DNA of 10,117 nt from Sulfurimonas sp. (GCA_027063215.1 JAMOSE010000042.1:1-10117); one strand, 5' to 3'; numbered from the stretch's first letter, positions 1-7,766 are shown. The notes: generated by a model from the letters alone, not told the origin. Program-made: numbers and translations.

Positions 1-31
1 AGATATTAAAGTTATAAAAACTTTAATATCT
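1..31. terminator. Perfect 11-bp inverted repeat over the thrC stop codon
   Basis: Bases 1-11 and 21-31 are exact reverse complements, with a 9-base loop (12-20) that contains the thrC stop codon. On the plus strand the stem is followed by five T (33-37), so it could end transcripts from a gene left of the window. On the minus strand it sits at the end of thrC, but the bases after it are outside the window, so a U-tract cannot be checked. The stem is almost all A-T (two G-C pairs) and is therefore weak. A bidirectional terminator is the likeliest role; this is inference. Confidence 0.4.
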
Positions 32-1484
32 CTTTTTCAATATCATCTTTATCAATAACAGTTTTTTGAGCTATCTTTTTTGTAAAAAGCTCTTGAATCA
101 TCACCGGAATCTTAAGTTTTGCTACTTTAGATATCGACTCTAATGCTTCAATGTCTTTTGTATCAACTTCCCCTGTTAATGCATTCGCAATTACTGGTGA
201 AAATTTTGTCCACTCTGCAGTTGAGTAGATAATTGATTTAATTGCAGGATTTGATCGTGTTTCGTACGATTTCATACATGTAGCTGTATGTGGATCCATC
301 AAATAACCATCTTTTTCAAATGTTGCTTTAATATATTTCTTTCCCTCTTCTCCACTACACCAATCAGCATCAAAACTCTCTTGAAGCTTTGCAAGCTCAT
401 CAGAAGTAAGCTCATATACATTTTTCTCTTCTAAATCAAACATTAACTCTTTTGTTCTTTGATGACCAAAAAGATCAAATAAGACACGCTCAACATTTGA
501 AGATTTTAAAATATCCATTGCCGGAGATGTAGTACTTACAACTTCACTCTCACGAAGATCATATTTTCCATCACGAATAAGACGTGTAAGTACATTATTT
601 TCATTTGATGAAATAATAATTTTTTCTACAGGCAGACCCATCTTCCATGCATAATATCCACCAAGAGCATTTCCAAAATTTCCACTTGGAACATTGAGAT
701 AAACTTTTTCACCCATGCTAATAGCATTTTGGCGTACCAACTCTAAATAAGAGTGAATATGATAAATAATCTGAAAAATAATACGCCCAAAATTTACCGA
801 GTTGGCTGCTGAGAGTTTTGTGTCTTTTTTTTGTAAAGCCTCTTTAAAGTTATCACTTGCAAGTAAACGTTTTAATGCACTTTGTGCATCATCAAAAACA
901 CCATGAATACCAATAACCTTTAAATTATCAGCATCTTCTGTAACCATTTGTAAACGCTGTACATCACTTGTACCACCATCTGGATACATACATGCCACTT
1001 TTACATTAGCTCTGTTTTTAAATGTCTCTAATGCTGCTGGACCTGTATCTCCACTTGTAGCAGCTAAAATCAAATAGTTTTGATTCAATCTCTGTGCAAT
1101 AGATGAAAGAACAACACCAAAAGGTTGCAGTGCCATATCTTTAAAAGCACGTGTTGGACCATGATAGAGTTCACTTACAAAAAGATTCTCTTTTACCTTT
1201 ACAACAGGGACAGGATTCGATGCATCATCAAAATTATCATAGAGATCAAGAGCCTCGTCAATCACTTCTGAATCAATATCTATTTCAAAAGCATCCAACA
1301 TATCTTTTGCAAGAACTTTGTAAGAAGAGTTGCTATGCTTTTGTAAAAATGCTTCTCCCAATTCTGGAAGTTTTTCAGGTACATAAAGTCCACCAAAAGA
1401 GGCTATCGGGCTTAAAATTGCCTCTGAAAATGTTACAGTTTCCGGTTTTGTAGCGTCATTACCACGTGTTTGAATAAATTTCAT
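12..1484 (-). CDS. thrC: Threonine synthase
   Basis: This is the PLP-dependent enzyme of the last step of threonine biosynthesis, converting O-phospho-L-homoserine and water to L-threonine and phosphate in the cytoplasm. The 490-residue product carries the fold-type II signature HGPTRAFKDMALQ, with the Schiff-base lysine at K115. It also has the phosphate-binding loop SGDTGPA (144-150), the motif NSVNFGRI (228-235) and SGNFGNALGG (267-276). The length fits the longer bacterial ThrC form. I chose the ATG at 1484 because the family N-terminus (MKFIQTRGN) begins there and a purine-rich AGAGTAGAG lies just upstream. The in-frame extension to a TTG at 1565 adds 27 residues with no family resemblance and would cover a good -10 box. 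It is the last visible gene of the minus-strand string, 86 bases after the envC-like gene, and probably also has its own promoter. Confidence 0.96.
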   Translation of the reverse strand: MKFIQTRGNDATKPETVTFSEAILSPIASFGGLYVPEKLPELGEAFLQKHSNSSYKVLAKDMLDAFEIDIDSEVIDEALDLYDNFDDASNPVPVVKVKENLFVSELYHGPTRAFKDMALQPFGVVLSSIAQRLNQNYLILAATSGDTGPAALETFKNRANVKVACMYPDGGTSDVQRLQMVTEDADNLKVIGIHGVFDDAQSALKRLLASDNFKEALQKKDTKLSAANSVNFGRIIFQIIYHIHSYLELVRQNAISMGEKVYLNVPSGNFGNALGGYYAWKMGLPVEKIIISSNENNVLTRLIRDGKYDLRESEVVSTTSPAMDILKSSNVERVLFDLFGHQRTKELMFDLEEKNVYELTSDELAKLQESFDADWCSGEEGKKYIKATFEKDGYLMDPHTATCMKSYETRSNPAIKSIIYSTAEWTKFSPVIANALTGEVDTKDIEALESISKVAKLKIPVMIQELFTKKIAQKTVIDKDDIEKEILKFL

Positions 1485-1514
1485 TGTTATCTCTACTCTT
1501 AAATTTTTTATGCA

Positions 1515-1520
1515 ATTATA
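1515..1520 (-). promoter_or_regulatory. Likely -10 box of an internal thrC promoter
   Basis: The minus strand reads TATAAT here, 30 bases upstream of the thrC ATG, inside the only sizeable gap (1485-1570) of the minus-strand gene string. No good TTGACA lies at 16-18 bases upstream. Housekeeping promoters of Campylobacterota commonly lack a conserved -35 box, so this does not argue against it. It would let thrC be expressed independently of the division genes. This is a sequence prediction only. Confidence 0.5.
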
Positions 1521-1570
1521 GCTAAAACTATCTAAGTAAGAGCTAATATTGCCATCTGACAGCAAACTAA

Positions 1571-2797
1571 TTACTTAAATAATCTTATAGGATTTATATG
1601 TGCACTCTTTTGTGTTACTTCAAAAACAAGTTCATTTTTAACACGACCAATTACCGCACCACGCCGTACCTTTTTCCCTTTTTTAATACCAGGAGCAATT
1701 TGAGAAAGATTTGCATAGATTGTATGTAAGCCATGTTTATGTTCCACAATAACTATATTGTTAAGCACTGCAGTTTTATCTGCATAAATCACTTTACCGT
1801 TAAATACAGTTTTTACTTTTGCATCTGCCTGTTTCGGTTTTAAAGAGATTGATTCGTTAAATATTTTTATACCGTAGATCGGATCTGTATATGTTCCATA
1901 CTTTTTTGTTATTGTATAGCGATGAAGAGGAGCAATGGTTTTAGGGCCTCTATAACGAATAGTTTTGACACTTTGATAAGAGCTTCCATGTTGTTTCACT
2001 TTTGGCAGCTTTTCATTCAAGACTATTTTTTGACGTTTAAATGCTTCTTTTTGTGCTTTTTCTTCTTTTGCTTTTTTTATTTCATCAATTTTAATCAAAT
2101 TCAATTGAGAAAGAGTTCTTTTTAATGCACTTTGTCTTTGAAGCAATTTTTTAAGTTCTTTTCTATAGGATGCTTTTGCTAATTGAAGTTTTTTAAGAGC
2201 CTTCTTGTTTTCCATCTGCTTTTTCAACAACTCTTTTCTTTTAGCATCTATGGATGCTATAGATTTTTCTAAAAAATAAGTTTTTTTATTAAGAGCATCT
2301 ATATTTTTAACATTGTTAAAAAAAACATTACTGAGTTTTTTTGCTTTTGTTTTAGATTTTTTCAACATTGACTTGAGTACTTCTAATTCAATAAGCGCAT
2401 CTTCATTAACAGGATAGTCTTCATTCAAAACTACAGAAAGAGAAACACTTTTTGCAATAACAAAAACCAACTCTTCTTCTAGTTTATTTTGTTTTTGTTT
2501 TAAGGCTAACTGTTTCTTTTTTAAAATTTCCAACTCTTTTGTGTTTTCTTTATAAACACTCTCTTTGCTTATTAATTCAGCTTTTAATTTTTTCAAATAA
2601 GCATCTTGTTTGACTAATTCTTTTTTTTGATTCAATATTGCTTTAGCAGTTTTTGCCATTTTTTTATTTAAATTAGAGTAATTTTCACTATAAGAGTGTA
2701 ATTTTAAACTTGTCTGTTTAATCTTTTTATCAATATCTACCTTTGCATTTAAAGAGATGGAACAAACAACTAAAAGGAAAAATAAATAACGCATCAT
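1571..2797 (-). CDS. EnvC-like periplasmic coiled-coil protein with degenerate LytM (M23) domain
   Basis: Residues 1-18 look like a signal peptide ending in SLNA. Residues 20-260 are rich in Lys, Glu and Leu and should form long coiled coils. Residues 300-408 are an M23/LytM fold. The M23 zinc and catalytic positions are gone: the HxxxD site reads N314-E-S-I-S318, the YAHL site reads YANL (N363), and the HLHFEV site reads ELVFEV (389-394). The fold glycines and VIGRV remain. This matches EnvC, a non-enzymatic activator of cell-wall amidases that FtsX recruits through the coiled coil, and ftsX and ftsE lie directly upstream. Two adjacent ATGs (2797 and 2794) are possible starts. The second has the better spacing from AAGAGG and makes a TGATG junction with the ftsX stop; the first overlaps by four bases. 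The EnvC role is inferred from domain order and context. Confidence 0.85.
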   Translation of the reverse strand: MMRYLFFLLVVCSISLNAKVDIDKKIKQTSLKLHSYSENYSNLNKKMAKTAKAILNQKKELVKQDAYLKKLKAELISKESVYKENTKELEILKKKQLALKQKQNKLEEELVFVIAKSVSLSVVLNEDYPVNEDALIELEVLKSMLKKSKTKAKKLSNVFFNNVKNIDALNKKTYFLEKSIASIDAKRKELLKKQMENKKALKKLQLAKASYRKELKKLLQRQSALKRTLSQLNLIKIDEIKKAKEEKAQKEAFKRQKIVLNEKLPKVKQHGSSYQSVKTIRYRGPKTIAPLHRYTITKKYGTYTDPIYGIKIFNESISLKPKQADAKVKTVFNGKVIYADKTAVLNNIVIVEHKHGLHTIYANLSQIAPGIKKGKKVRRGAVIGRVKNELVFEVTQKSAHINPIRLFK

Positions 2798-3606
2798 ACC
2801 TCTTCTTTATGTCCAAGAACTATAAATATCGCAAGTAATATAGAAACACTTAGTGAAACACCTAACATAATAAGAAAATCATACATAGTATCAAATACAA
2901 CTATATCAATTCCTATATGTGAAAACTGTTCTCTTACCCATGGCATTGATGAAATATAAGTAAAAAGTCCAAAAGCCAATCCTGATGCGATTAAAGCATC
3001 AACAATTGCTAATCGAAAAAGTACAGCTGAACGGAGCCATACAGGAGCACCAAAAAGTCCCATAATACTCATACGTTCATTATGTTTAAATTGCCAGATA
3101 CGAAGTTCTTTAAATATCAATAAAATTGTAACAATAATAACAGTTGCAGCAAAAAGTGTTACTACCGTTTTAAAAAGTACAAGAAGCTTATATGTTGTAT
3201 CATGCGTCTTACTAAATGTTTCAACTTTCTGAATTGCTGATCGCTTTAATAAAGACTCAGTTAACTTTTTTAGTTCTACAGGGGAAGGATAATATTTTAA
3301 TTTCAACTTGTAAAACTTCGGTAAAGTCACCTTTAAGAGTTCAATATTTTTCTTACTTATACCACTATTAAGCTTTTTTATCACACTATCAGGAGATAAT
3401 TCACTAATATTATCAATAATTGAAAAACTTTTTTGTAATTTTTTTATATCTACTTTTTTCTGCGCAACGACAACTAATGAATAATGTTGTGCTAAATTCT
3501 CTTTATAGGCATCAATCGCTCTATCAACAATTGTAAATACCTGTAAAGAAAAAAGTATACTCAATAATGCAATCACTAAAGAAAGATGGTTTTTAAAGGA
3601 CTTCAC
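2794..3606 (-). CDS. ftsX: Cell division protein FtsX (ABC transporter-like membrane subunit)
   Basis: FtsX is the inner-membrane partner of FtsE. It passes ATP-driven conformational change to a periplasmic hydrolase activator during septal wall splitting. Using the start chosen here (270 residues), TM1 is about 8-28, followed by a periplasmic domain of about 110 residues. TM2 (143-165), TM3 (195-218) and TM4 (245-265) form the FtsX/MacB-type core. The cytoplasmic loop ERMSIMGLFGAPVWLR is the conserved FtsX segment. No ATG is available near the start. A TTG at 3624 has no ribosome-binding site, whereas the GTG at 3606 follows GGAG with a six-base spacer, so I prefer GTG. The gene then overlaps the ftsE end by 14 bases, suggesting translational coupling. 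Its stop overlaps the start of the envC-like gene. Confidence 0.93.
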   Translation of the reverse strand: MKSFKNHLSLVIALLSILFSLQVFTIVDRAIDAYKENLAQHYSLVVVAQKKVDIKKLQKSFSIIDNISELSPDSVIKKLNSGISKKNIELLKVTLPKFYKLKLKYYPSPVELKKLTESLLKRSAIQKVETFSKTHDTTYKLLVLFKTVVTLFAATVIIVTILLIFKELRIWQFKHNERMSIMGLFGAPVWLRSAVLFRLAIVDALIASGLAFGLFTYISSMPWVREQFSHIGIDIVVFDTMYDFLIMLGVSLSVSILLAIFIVLGHKEEV

Positions 3607-4264
3607 GTATATCTCCAGACTCAATATGATAGTGTTTATAACGTACTGTCATATTTTCAGGGATGTGGTGCGTTACAACAATTACAGTAGTTTTCAACTG
3701 TTCATTTGCACCTTCAAGAAGATTCCAAATAAGCTGAGATGAATAATCATCTAGGTTACCTGTCGGTTCATCGGCTAAAATTAAAATTGGATTATGTGCC
3801 AATGCTCTTGCCATTGCAACACGCTGCTGTTCTCCACCACTTAACTCTTGTGGATATTTTCCTATTTGATGCTGTAACTTAACATGCTTTAAAAGAGAAT
3901 CAACCTGATTTTGTGTCACTGCTTTTTCATATCCGTTAATAATCAACGGTAACATAATGTTTTTTTCAATAGTCCACTCTTTTACAAGTTTATAATCTTG
4001 AAAAACAATTCCTAAATGCTTCCTTAAAAAACTAAGTTTTGAACTAGAGACACCTCGTAATTCAACACCCCCGACAACAAGACTGCCTTCAATAGGTTTG
4101 AGTGCTCCATAAAGAGATTTTAAAAGTGTTGATTTTCCACTTCCACTTGCACCTGTAATAAAGACAAAACTTCCAGAGTCTATAGAAAAATTAGCTTTAT
4201 TGATAATGGTTTCATTATCAGAATAAGCCAAAGATAAATTGTCAGCTATAATCACCTTATCCAT
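3593..4264 (-). CDS. ftsE: Cell division ATP-binding protein FtsE
   Basis: This is the cytoplasmic ABC ATPase that drives FtsX in the divisome. The 223-residue product has all nucleotide-binding motifs intact: Walker A GASGSGKST (38-46), Q-loop glutamine Q89, signature LSGGEQQR (141-148), Walker B ILILADEP (160-167) with the following D-loop GNLDD, and H-loop H199. Length and motif spacing are typical of FtsE. The ATG at 4264 is preceded by AAAGG at suitable distance. The start overlaps the trmB stop by eight bases and the end overlaps ftsX, so expression is probably coupled along the string. It could only be confused with a LolD/MacB-type ATPase; adjacency to ftsX and an envC-like gene settles it. 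Confidence 0.96.
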   Translation of the reverse strand: MDKVIIADNLSLAYSDNETIINKANFSIDSGSFVFITGASGSGKSTLLKSLYGALKPIEGSLVVGGVELRGVSSSKLSFLRKHLGIVFQDYKLVKEWTIEKNIMLPLIINGYEKAVTQNQVDSLLKHVKLQHQIGKYPQELSGGEQQRVAMARALAHNPILILADEPTGNLDDYSSQLIWNLLEGANEQLKTTVIVVTHHIPENMTVRYKHYHIESGDIREVL

Positions 4265-5432
4265 TTATAACCTTTAACAACTCTTTATGTGCTGATAAAT
4301 TAATTGGGGAACGAAGAGGTGACTCAGGATAATATGATGCTTCTTTCTTTTGAACTAGTACATAAAGATGCTCAGGTCTGTCAAAACTTCCCATCGAAAT
4401 TCGTAACATTACCCCATCTTCTATCTTGTAAACTCTCTCAAAATGAATAAAACCACCGTCAAAACGAATTGTTTTATTATGCAGTGCAATAAGTGCATCA
4501 TTTGAAAGTTCTATTTTTTTATCAAAAGAAAAATCACCTTCTATCTTTAATTCAAGAGAAGACTCATCATTTGTCATGATCACATCATAGATATTTTTTT
4601 CCATCCGCTTCCATCTGTCTTCATATTTTGAACGGACGGCTATATCTTTATTTTTATTTATCTGCAAAGAAATTTTAGCAAAAGCAATGAACGTTTCATA
4701 AGAATAAGCATAATAGTTTTCACTGTCAGTTCGAAGTTCTAATGTCCCACCGACTTTTAAAACACGACGTGCTTCTTTGATAAAGTTTGTAGATATAACG
4801 CGACGGTGTGGTTTTTTATCCCACGGAACTGGAAAGTGTACATAGATTGCACCAACACGGTTAGATGGAACAAGCTCCATAAAAAGACGAGCATCATAAT
4901 CTAAAAGCATTACATTATCAAGTTTTTGAATCACAAGTTGTTTAAGGACTTGTTCTATTGATGGACGATGTATTTCTATACCTATAAAAAGTACTTCAGG
5001 ATTGTTAGCAGCCTGATGCAGCAAATGACGACCTGATCCAAAACCAACTTCTATTCTAATCTCTTTACCCTGAGGAAAATCTTTAGCAAAATATTCTATC
5101 TTTTTTAAAGCATTTGCCTCTTGTAAATGAATATTTTTCTTTCCCTCTGGTACATTTGAAGCAAGCACTTCCAAATTAGCTGCTTTGGAATATGCAAGGA
5201 GTGCTTTATGTACATTATAAATCGAAGCCGGGCGTGTCAATTTATCTGTTTTGAGCAGATTTCTTCCCTCTTCCTCTTTAACAAGTAAAAAGAAATCTTC
5301 TCCATCATAACTTGTAGATATTAATTTTTCATCACGATTATTGACATTATTTGCAATAAAATTAAAATAAACTCCATCTTGTAATAATGGAAAATCTAAC
5401 TCTTTAAACTCTTTTATATGAAGATGCGGCAT
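4257..5432 (-). CDS. trmB: tRNA (guanine-N7-)-methyltransferase TrmB, long epsilonproteobacterial form
   Basis: TrmB uses S-adenosylmethionine to methylate G46 in the variable loop of tRNAs. The Rossmann methyltransferase core is central: SAM-binding loop EVGFGSGRHLL (128-138), acidic G[IL]EIHR (151-156), the TrmB motif HFPVPWDKKPHRR (199-211), RTDSENYY (234-241) and the closing SKYEDRWKRMEKNIYD (268-283). The protein is 391 residues against about 240 for E. coli TrmB. About 110 residues precede and about 100 follow the core, neither recognisable to me; I recall that the C. jejuni homologue is of similar size. The ATG at 5432 lies three bases after the flpA-like stop, with only a weak GGAT upstream, so translation may depend on coupling. 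It overlaps ftsE by eight bases. Confidence 0.93.
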   Translation of the reverse strand: MPHLHIKEFKELDFPLLQDGVYFNFIANNVNNRDEKLISTSYDGEDFFLLVKEEEGRNLLKTDKLTRPASIYNVHKALLAYSKAANLEVLASNVPEGKKNIHLQEANALKKIEYFAKDFPQGKEIRIEVGFGSGRHLLHQAANNPEVLFIGIEIHRPSIEQVLKQLVIQKLDNVMLLDYDARLFMELVPSNRVGAIYVHFPVPWDKKPHRRVISTNFIKEARRVLKVGGTLELRTDSENYYAYSYETFIAFAKISLQINKNKDIAVRSKYEDRWKRMEKNIYDVIMTNDESSLELKIEGDFSFDKKIELSNDALIALHNKTIRFDGGFIHFERVYKIEDGVMLRISMGSFDRPEHLYVLVQKKEASYYPESPLRSPINLSAHKELLKVING

Positions 5433-5435
5433 TTT

Positions 5436-6812
5436 TTACAATCCATTTAAATCTAATTCTTCTACTGGTGTAACTTTTGTCACACTACTACTTTGAGTAT
5501 CTGTTGGCGTTACACGTTCTTCTTTTACTCTATTTGTAACTTTTTTAGCTTTTATGATTTCACGAGATTCTGGTGTCTTAATCTCAACATCTATACTCGG
5601 CTTGGAGACAATTGAATCTTTATCAACACTATAAATATTGTATTTATAAAGAGTATCAGGCTCTATATCTTTATCGATAAAAAGAGTTTTTTTAATACCT
5701 TTAAACTCCTTTTTAACCTCATCAAACCAACCTTTTTTTGCTCTTCTTATAACAATATATGATGTAGTACGGGGATCACTCTTTGCCCATTTCAACTCTA
5801 TTTTATTTCCTACAAGTTTTGCTTCAACAATTGCAGGAGCACTTGGTTTTTCAAGAGACATTCCCATTGCCGTTATTGTATCATGAGGACTTTCTAGCCC
5901 ATCTTTATCTACAACAGCAACACGATAAAAATAGCGTTTTCCATCTTCCTCTATTTTATCAGTAAAATGATTATTATAAAGCTTTGCAATTAATTCATAA
6001 GAACCATCAATATCATCCGATCTATAGAGATAATAACGCTCAAAATCTTTTTCTTTGGAAGCCTGCCATGTTATTTTAATCGCTTTTGGAAGATTTTTTG
6101 TAGCATGGATTTCCATAATACTCTTTGGAAGTTGTTTTGTTACAGATTTTACAATTGCTGATGGTGTAGAGATAATATCATCATATGTTTTTACTCTTAT
6201 TCTATAAAAATAAACACGATTATCTTTTAAGCCCTCATCAATATATTCAGCATTTAGTCTTCCACTGAGTTCTTCTATTTCACTCCATTTATCATCTTCA
6301 AAAGTTTTTCTTTCAATAATGTAAGTATCTACTCTTTCACTTATATGAGGTCTCCATATAATCTTAGCAATTCTTGGAAGTCCTCCTATAGAGTGGATCC
6401 AAGAAACTGACTCCAGTATCGGTAAAGTTTTCACTTCAAAAACCTTAGAGTTTATACCCTGTGTATTTTCTGAAAAAGTTCTAAATGCATAGCTATATTG
6501 TTTCGCTGGTTCAACATTTCTATCAACATAGTGTGTAGAATAACGAGTATTTATAGTGTCATAATATTTTAATTCTTTTTCATTAGAAGCTTTTTTATAG
6601 ACATATATACCACTTACTCTTGGATCAGAAATACTTTTCCATTCAAAAGCAACTGTTTTCATATCTGTAATAATACCATTTTTAGTCAAAGAGACAACAG
6701 GTAGTGTTTTATCTACTTTTGTCTCCTCTTTTGGTTTTGGTGATATCCCATTACAAGCACTCAGTACTAGCAGTAAAGCTGTTAATAATGTAGTTAACAT
6801 CGATAACTTCAT
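5436..6812 (-). CDS. flpA: FlpA-like lipoprotein with four fibronectin type III repeats
   Basis: The N-terminus is a lipoprotein signal with lipobox LSAC (17-20). C20 would be acylated, and the following Asn fits outer-membrane sorting. Four FN3 repeats follow at about 37-130, 131-228, 229-322 and 323-414, each with a strand-B tryptophan (W58, W153, W249, W342) spaced 93-96 residues apart and a downstream Y-x-[IVL]-x-[RK]. The last 45 residues are charged and low in complexity. By synteny this is the homologue of C. jejuni FlpA (Cj1279c), a surface adhesin that binds host fibronectin. Repeat 2 carries WRPHISERV (153-161), close to the reported FlpA binding motif. The ATG at 6812 has an excellent AAGGAG seven bases upstream, even though it lies inside the end of rluD (62-base overlap). 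Its role in a non-pathogen is unknown; a cell-envelope structural role or surface attachment is a guess. Confidence 0.85.
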   Translation of the reverse strand: MKLSMLTTLLTALLLVLSACNGISPKPKEETKVDKTLPVVSLTKNGIITDMKTVAFEWKSISDPRVSGIYVYKKASNEKELKYYDTINTRYSTHYVDRNVEPAKQYSYAFRTFSENTQGINSKVFEVKTLPILESVSWIHSIGGLPRIAKIIWRPHISERVDTYIIERKTFEDDKWSEIEELSGRLNAEYIDEGLKDNRVYFYRIRVKTYDDIISTPSAIVKSVTKQLPKSIMEIHATKNLPKAIKITWQASKEKDFERYYLYRSDDIDGSYELIAKLYNNHFTDKIEEDGKRYFYRVAVVDKDGLESPHDTITAMGMSLEKPSAPAIVEAKLVGNKIELKWAKSDPRTTSYIVIRRAKKGWFDEVKKEFKGIKKTLFIDKDIEPDTLYKYNIYSVDKDSIVSKPSIDVEIKTPESREIIKAKKVTNRVKEERVTPTDTQSSSVTKVTPVEELDLNGL

Positions 6813-7734
6813 CTAAAATCTCCTTATCAAATTTTTTTTCTATACTCTCTTGCATTACAGTATCAAAATGAGCTGTAAAATAAAGTCTCTCTTTTGTTTT
6901 TGGATGGATAAAATATATTAAGTAAGCATGCAGCAAAATCCGTTCCGTCTTCTCCTGTTTAGGAGCTAGTCCATAAATATGATCACCAAGAATATGACGA
7001 TTTAAACTTTCAAGATGCACACGGATCTGATGTGTTCTTCCTGTAAAAAGTTTACATGCTATAAGCTGCACTTTTTCATCCTCACTCAGAACCAAATGTT
7101 TAAACATTGTTTTTGCATATTTGCCATGATCTAATCCACATGCCATCTTTAAACGATTATGAGAACTTCGTCCTATATTGGATTCCACTATTGTAACATC
7201 ATCTTTTAAAGGAGGAGTAACAACAGCCATATAATAACGACCCATGCTCTTATCTTGCAGTTGTTTAGATAAAAACTCATGTGCTTCATTATTTTTTGCA
7301 ATAATCATCGCTCCACTTGTTCCTTTATCTAGCCTATGAACTATTCCATGGCGCTCTTCCCCACTAATAGTTGAAAGTCTTATTTTTTTATGCTTTAACC
7401 AATCAACCAAAGTAGGTTCTTTAACACTAGGTGCAGGATGTACTGTTACACCACTTGGCTTATTAATGACTAAAACATCTTCATCTTCGTAAAGAATTTC
7501 AACATCAAAATCAACTTTTTGTGGCTCTGTCTCTATAACCTGAGGAAAAACAACACATATTTTTTGTCCTGATTTTAATTTTACACCCGGTCGAGAAACT
7601 ATTTTATTTTCAACATAAACATGACCATGCTTAATAAGTGTTGCAATCTGTGATCGTGTTTGACCTATTTGTGTAGTTAAAAAAGTATCTAACCGCTCTG
7701 AATTTTCACAAAGATAGTTTTTTCTATTTATCAT
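6751..7734 (-). CDS. rluD: Ribosomal large-subunit pseudouridine synthase, RluA/RluD family
   Basis: The enzyme isomerises uridines to pseudouridine in 23S rRNA. Residues 13-65 are an S4 RNA-binding domain (ERLDTFLTTQIGQTRSQI, then GHVYVENKIVSRPG). The catalytic domain follows with VINKPSGVTVHP (89-100), the signature HRLDKGTSG (133-141) with nucleophile D136, and GRTHQIRVHL (232-241). The 327-residue length fits RluD. An S4-containing RluA-family enzyme next to flpA and trmB supports the RluD assignment, but exact target uridines cannot be read from the sequence. The ATG at 7734 is preceded by AAAGGG at good spacing. It is the first gene of the minus-strand string. Its last 20 codons are shared, in another frame, with the flpA-like signal peptide. 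Confidence 0.92.
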   Translation of the reverse strand: MINRKNYLCENSERLDTFLTTQIGQTRSQIATLIKHGHVYVENKIVSRPGVKLKSGQKICVVFPQVIETEPQKVDFDVEILYEDEDVLVINKPSGVTVHPAPSVKEPTLVDWLKHKKIRLSTISGEERHGIVHRLDKGTSGAMIIAKNNEAHEFLSKQLQDKSMGRYYMAVVTPPLKDDVTIVESNIGRSSHNRLKMACGLDHGKYAKTMFKHLVLSEDEKVQLIACKLFTGRTHQIRVHLESLNRHILGDHIYGLAPKQEKTERILLHAYLIYFIHPKTKERLYFTAHFDTVMQESIEKKFDKEILDEVIDVNYIINSFTASTECL

Positions 7735-7738
7735 TCTG

Positions 7739-7766
7739 TTGACCCTTTATGATACAATCATATAAT
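7739..7766 (+). promoter_or_regulatory. Predicted promoter for rodA
   Basis: TTGACC (7739-7744), a 16-base spacer and a perfect TATAAT (7761-7766) form a good sigma70-type promoter. Transcription would begin around 7773, leaving a leader of about 14 bases that contains little more than the GGAG at 7775-7778 before the TTG start at 7787. The element fills most of the 52-base gap between the divergent genes. Confidence 0.55.

Noticed and set aside
1151..1453. A 100-codon open frame on the plus strand inside thrC
   Set aside because: It lies wholly antisense to a well-conserved gene, has a low-complexity composition and resembles no family.
1485..1565. 27-residue N-terminal extension of thrC from a TTG
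   Set aside because: It does not resemble ThrC, lacks a ribosome-binding site and would cover the likely thrC promoter.
1922..2125. A 67-codon plus-strand frame rich in Phe and Cys
   Set aside because: It is antisense to the Lys/Glu-rich coiled coil of the envC-like gene; poly-Phe is the expected mirror of Lys codons.
5783..5965. A 60-codon plus-strand frame inside the flpA-like gene
   Set aside because: It is antisense to FN3 repeats 3-4, with no start signal and no recognisable product.
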